Part shown: piece by piece, positions 61,383 to 64,000 of the stretch
How the letters are laid out: each line of letters opens with the position of its first letter
Position numbering within the stretch: position 1 is the first letter of the stretch
Assembly (NCBI GenBank): GCA_020636045.1
Contig: JACJYP010000002.1
Location: 545,501-609,500 of the forward strand
Direction of reading: 5' to 3'
DNA length: 64,000 nt
Source of the DNA: Lewinellaceae bacterium
GTDB lineage: Bacteria; Bacteroidota; Bacteroidia; Chitinophagales; Saprospiraceae
Program-made: the position numbers and the translations under genes
The notes under the pieces: generated by a model
The model's database searches: none
What the model saw: the letters and a program-made list of their open reading frames with translations, nothing else
Told to the model about the DNA's origin: nothing

Positions 61383-61811
61383 ATGGAAAGGAAAACTAAC
61401 TGGTTGGCCATTGTCGTATCCGTCGTTGTCTCCATGCTCGTCGGATTCTTATGGTACGGTCTGCTATTCAGCCAGCAATGGATGGAGGGAAACGGCATCA
61501 CCCTTGAAGGAGAAAAACTGTTCAAAAACGGTGTGGAGATGCCCATGTCCAACACACCGATGATCTTCAACACCGTTGCCATGGTCTTTTATGCATTGGT
61601 GATGAACTGGCTGCTCGGTCGCATGGGCGTCAACACCTGGATGGATGGCGCCAAAACAGGCGGCGCGATCGGTCTGATGATGGCTGCCGGAGTCTACACA
61701 GGCAACCTGTTCGCCAACAACCCGGCGAGCCTGAGCATGGTGGACGGTTTGTATTCGCTGGTCCTTTTTGTGATCATCGGGGCAATCGTGGGAGGCTGGC
61801 GGAAGGAATAA
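61383..61811 (+). CDS. DUF1761 membrane protein
   Basis: A 142-residue protein with four predicted helices (IVVSVVVSMLVGFLWYGLLF, FNTVAMVFYALVMNWLL, GAIGLMMAAGVYTGNLF and SLVLFVIIGAIVGGW). The FLWYGLLFSQQWM start and the TGNLFANNP segment fit the DUF1761 family. Function unknown. ATG 61383 is preferred; the in-frame ATG at 61257 would add 42 residues with no membrane sense. A strong terminator follows. Confidence 0.88.
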   Translation: MERKTNWLAIVVSVVVSMLVGFLWYGLLFSQQWMEGNGITLEGEKLFKNGVEMPMSNTPMIFNTVAMVFYALVMNWLLGRMGVNTWMDGAKTGGAIGLMMAAGVYTGNLFANNPASLSMVDGLYSLVLFVIIGAIVGGWRKE

Positions 61812-61834
61812 ACGCTCTGAAAAATAACACATGC

Positions 61835-61875
61835 ACCGTGTTGCCGCACCCCGGCAGCACGGTTTTTTATTTTTT
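61835..61875 (+). terminator. Rho-independent terminator after the DUF1761 gene
   Basis: ACCGTG-T-TGCCG (61835-61846) pairs with CGGCA-G-CACGGT (61852-61863), followed by TTTTTTATTTTTT. The T-tract overlaps the 3' end of the convergent pseudouridine synthase gene. Confidence 0.88.
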
Positions 61876-62454
61876 GGACAAATTGTCCAGTTGCTGCACC
61901 GCTCCGGGAGCCATATTTTCCAGCGGCGCTTCACCCAGGCGGATTGGACCGATGCCGATACGGACCAGCCGCAATACCGGGAAGCCGACAGCGGCGCACA
62001 TTCTGCGCAGCTGGCGATTTTTTCCTTCGTCGATCGCGATCTCCAGCCAACAGTCAGGTACTGTCTTCCGAAAACGGACGGGCGGGGTGCGCGGTGGCAG
62101 GGCGGGGGAGGGGTCAGGCATCGTTACGCTCGCGGGCCTTGTTCGATGTGATTTGCCCTTTATCCGTATCTCAACCCCCTTGCGCAGTTTGTCGAGATCT
62201 GACTCCTCAGGAATGCCCTCCACCTGCACCAGGTAGGTTTTGGTTGTATGGTTTTCAGGGTCTAATATTTTGGAAACCAGTGCTTTGTCGCTGGTTAGTA
62301 GCAGCAGCCCTTCGCTGTCGGCGTCGAGGCGCCCGACTGGATAGACATCTTTGGGAAAAGAGTATTCAAGATCGGAAAGGGTGGTTTGCCCGGCCTGTTC
62401 CGGGGTGAACTGGCTCAGCATTCCAAAGGGCTTGTAAATTGCGTAACTGGGCAT
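61867..62454 (-). CDS. RluE/RsuA-type rRNA pseudouridine synthase
   Basis: A 195-residue enzyme from ATG 62454 (MPSYAIYKPFGMLSQ). The catalytic motif is YPVGRLDADSEGLLLLTSD, with the Asp in GRLDADSEG (about residue 43). The later motifs KTYLVQVEG and IDEGKNRQLRRMCAAVGFPVLRLVRIGIG (split) are typical of the RluE/RluF/RsuA group. The short length without an S4 domain fits RluE, which modifies 23S rRNA. An in-frame extension to TTG/GTG codons up to 62565 runs through the repeat array and is doubtful but open. Confidence 0.9.
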   Translation of the reverse strand: MPSYAIYKPFGMLSQFTPEQAGQTTLSDLEYSFPKDVYPVGRLDADSEGLLLLTSDKALVSKILDPENHTTKTYLVQVEGIPEESDLDKLRKGVEIRIKGKSHRTRPASVTMPDPSPALPPRTPPVRFRKTVPDCWLEIAIDEGKNRQLRRMCAAVGFPVLRLVRIGIGPIRLGEAPLENMAPGAVQQLDNLSKK

Positions 62455-62580
62455 AGTGGTTCCAACCTCTGGTTGGAGAAGTGGTATCAATCTCTGGTTA
62501 GAAAAGTGATTCCAACCTCTGGTTGAAAAAGTGGTTCCAACCTCTGGTTGGAAAAAAGGAGCCAACCAGAGGTTGGCGTT
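62455..62580. repeat. Five-unit 25-bp array of the CCAACCTCTGGTTGG family
   Basis: Units begin at 62461, 62486, 62511, 62536 and 62561, at exact 25-base steps. The core is TCCAACCTCTGGTTGGA, with spacers like GAAGTGGT. The second unit is diverged (ATCAATCTCTGGTTAGA), and the last is in the opposite orientation (GCCAACCAGAGGTTGGC). The right edge continues GTTACTAAG; on the opposite strand this reads CTTAGTAACGCC, close to the left edge of the 25581 locus. The array fills the gap between two minus-strand genes. Confidence 0.92.
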
Positions 62581-62581
62581 A

Positions 62582-62929
62582 CTAAGACCTGTCTAACGGA
62601 TGCTGCAGGTAAATGATCACCAGATTGAGCAGAAAAAAAGGTAGTTCGACGATCACTCCTTTCAGGTCATTGTGCCAAAGGTAAAAACAGATGATGAGCA
62701 GAATGCCCGCCGCCATCAGGAAGTTACCCCATAAGAAAGAGGCGGGCAGCAGGATCAACAGGGCACTGAGCATGGTAATGGCACCCATTGTATGCACGCC
62801 GGTTTTTCCGAATTGCCAGCGATCGAACATATCGATCATTTCCGGTTTTGCCGAAAACATAGCCCATCCTTGTTTGATCCCCATGTACACGGCAAAAATG
62901 ATAAAAACGGAATTCAGAATTTTAGCCAT
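62582..62929 (-). CDS. DoxX-like small membrane protein
   Basis: A 115-residue protein with four predicted helices (ILNSVFIIFAVYMGIKQGW, GAITMLSALLILLPASF, GNFLMAAGILLIICFYLW and VELPFFLLNLVIIYL). The length and helix pattern resemble DoxX-like proteins, but no specific motif is present, so the family is tentative. It starts at ATG 62929. It ends at the edge of the palindromic repeat array, so its final residues (HPLDRS) and stop are next to the repeat. Confidence 0.78.
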   Translation of the reverse strand: MAKILNSVFIIFAVYMGIKQGWAMFSAKPEMIDMFDRWQFGKTGVHTMGAITMLSALLILLPASFLWGNFLMAAGILLIICFYLWHNDLKGVIVELPFFLLNLVIIYLQHPLDRS

Positions 62930-63278
62930 AGCCAGATCATTTGTTTGTTATTGGTGCGGAAAAATTACGCATTTTCACACGAACCGGATACGGCGCCGAA
63001 CATAAAGTTGGTGGAGATCGGCTCATAAAAACCCCTTATAACATCGCAGCATGCTGTCATCTTTCCTGCAACGACACGTATCTGAAACCCCGTCTCCGCG
63101 ACTGTCGGCAATTATTGGCAAAACTTCCCGATTGGTTTTGCCGGTAATATTTGAAGTGTAACTTGCTGGCGTTTTCGTGTCAAACCAGGGTTGCTGCCTG
63201 CTCCGGGAAGGATGAAGGCTCCGTTCTTCATCGCCAGTCGGGCAGGTCGTGCAACCATCCGTCAACACCCGGATCACC
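62930..63278. other. Divergent intergenic region before the methyltransferase
   Basis: A 349-base gap. Short ORFs on both strands show no conserved content. No exact TAnnTTTG element at a sensible distance was seen for either gene, and no hairpin or repeat was recognised. Confidence 0.5.
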
Positions 63279-64000
63279 ATGCAGCGAAAATCCCTGAAAC
63301 AATTTGTGCCGATCGGTTGGCGCAACTACTTCCGGTATCTCAAATACAGGGTCGGCAGCCGTGCCTTCGAAGGACCGCTGCTGCGGGTATTCTCCGAAAT
63401 TTACCGCACAAACCACTGGAAAGGAGAGGAAAGTATCTGCGGAATCACCTCCGGCATTGAGCAAACGAGCGACCTGCGCTCCCGACTACAACACTGGCTG
63501 GCGGCCCAGAACATCCGTTCGGTGCTCGATGCGCCCTGCGGGGATTTTGTATGGATGCGCGAAATGGACCTGCGCGACATTGCGTATACCGGCGTGGACA
63601 TCGTGCCTGAAATGATCCTGCAAAACACCGAATGCTACGCCGGTCCCGGCATCGCTTTCCATGTGCTCGACATCACGAGCGATGCGATCCCGCGCGCGGA
63701 TCTGATCCTTTGCCGGGATTGTCTCGTGCATCTTTCCTTCAGAAATATCAAAAAAACACTCGATCGTTTTCTGGAAAGCGGAAGCCGGTACCTCGCCTGC
63801 ACGTCTTTCGTTCAAAACAGGTTCAATTACGACATCTGCGATGGCGACTGGCGTACGCTGAACATGCAAAAAGCGCCTTTTTTCTTTCCTGCTCCGCTGG
63901 CAGTGATCCCCGACGACTGCGCGTTGGGCGACGGCGCCTTCGCCGACAAATCGCTCTGTATCTGGTCGCTGAATGACATCGGCAGGCGGTCCTCAAAAAA
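63279..64000 (+). CDS. Class I SAM-dependent methyltransferase (3' end outside window)
   Basis: The frame is open from ATG 63279 to the window end, giving 240 codons. Motif I is SVLDAPCGDFVWM (about residues 80-92), a SAM-binding Gly-loop variant. The acidic position follows in AYTGVDIVPEMI, motif II-like LDIT is next, and DLILCRDCLVHLSFRNIKKTLDRF carries the post-I segment. The layout matches a family of about 250-residue methyltransferases, so only a few residues are likely missing. The substrate is unknown. Confidence 0.85.
   Translation, partial: MQRKSLKQFVPIGWRNYFRYLKYRVGSRAFEGPLLRVFSEIYRTNHWKGEESICGITSGIEQTSDLRSRLQHWLAAQNIRSVLDAPCGDFVWMREMDLRDIAYTGVDIVPEMILQNTECYAGPGIAFHVLDITSDAIPRADLILCRDCLVHLSFRNIKKTLDRFLESGSRYLACTSFVQNRFNYDICDGDWRTLNMQKAPFFFPAPLAVIPDDCALGDGAFADKSLCIWSLNDIGRRSSK

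Overview
The window looks like a chromosomal segment of a free-living Bacteroidota bacterium, most likely of the Saprospiria/Chitinophagia kind. Supporting signs are a very large secreted protein with HYR/Ig-like repeats, dockerin-like repeats and a type IX secretion sorting domain; a hybrid one-component sensor/AraC regulator (HTCS); a clade II (Sec-exported) nitrous oxide reductase cluster; and repeated use of the Bacteroidota -7 promoter element TAnnTTTG at plausible distances from starts. The DNA is moderately GC-rich and gene-dense. I saw no tRNA, rRNA, CRISPR array, phage or transposase gene. Placement below phylum is inference.

Layout. 1-9.0 kb: 3' truncated giant T9SS protein (-), an exported protein of unknown function (+), then groES-groEL (-). 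9.3-11.7 kb: hypothetical protein, PfkB sugar kinase, YdeI/DUF1905 protein (+). 11.7-12.5 kb: an intergenic repeat element with nine 42-bp tandem copies inside inverted arms. 12.5-16.97 kb: AcpH-like protein (-), YchF, HAD phosphatase, DUF4407 membrane protein, VOC protein (+). 17.0-25.6 kb: esterase, two small proteins, catalase-like heme protein, SRPBCC protein, a 1264-residue metallophosphoesterase/outer-membrane-barrel fusion, DUF6268 protein. 25.6-31.9 kb: SdiA-regulated lipoprotein and accD (-), divergent from ccmB-ccmC-ccmD-glutamate dehydrogenase, then an Lrp/AsnC regulator. 32.2-37.4 kb: secreted protein and HTCS regulator. 37.4-40.5 kb: a MocR-type regulator divergent from a GNAT-aminotransferase fusion. 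40.5-42.3 kb: pfkA and a BadF-type sugar kinase (-). 42.7-47.6 kb: glucosaminidase (+), then guaA-trpF-lptE-hypothetical-secG (-). 47.7-52.2 kb: NmrA-type protein, AraC regulator, AAC(6')-like acetyltransferase (-), GT2 (+), MiaE (-). 52.3-61.0 kb: N2O-reduction cluster (all -), in transcription order Crp/Fnr regulator, cytochrome c, nosZ, fasciclin lipoprotein, nosL, nosD, nosF, ric, nosY. 61.4-64 kb: DUF1761 protein, RluE-like pseudouridine synthase, DoxX-like protein and a truncated methyltransferase.

How the genes work together. The nos block is the clearest functional unit. A Crp/Fnr-family regulator lies upstream, and a perfect 22-bp Fnr-like palindrome precedes the cytochrome c gene. 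NosZ, copper accessory NosL, periplasmic NosD and the NosFY transporter follow, with a di-iron Fe-S repair protein (Ric) placed between nosF and nosY. That fits N2O respiration under nitrosative stress. The ccm genes supply heme export for c-type cytochromes such as the one in the nos block. The MocR/aminotransferase pair shares one short divergent promoter region and is probably an autoregulated amino-acid switch.

Two dispersed non-coding repeat families occur. One has GCAGTGGCAGT-type inverted arms (two loci). The other is built on the palindrome CCAACCTCTGGTTGG (two loci). Both touch gene ends and are the least explained structures in the window.
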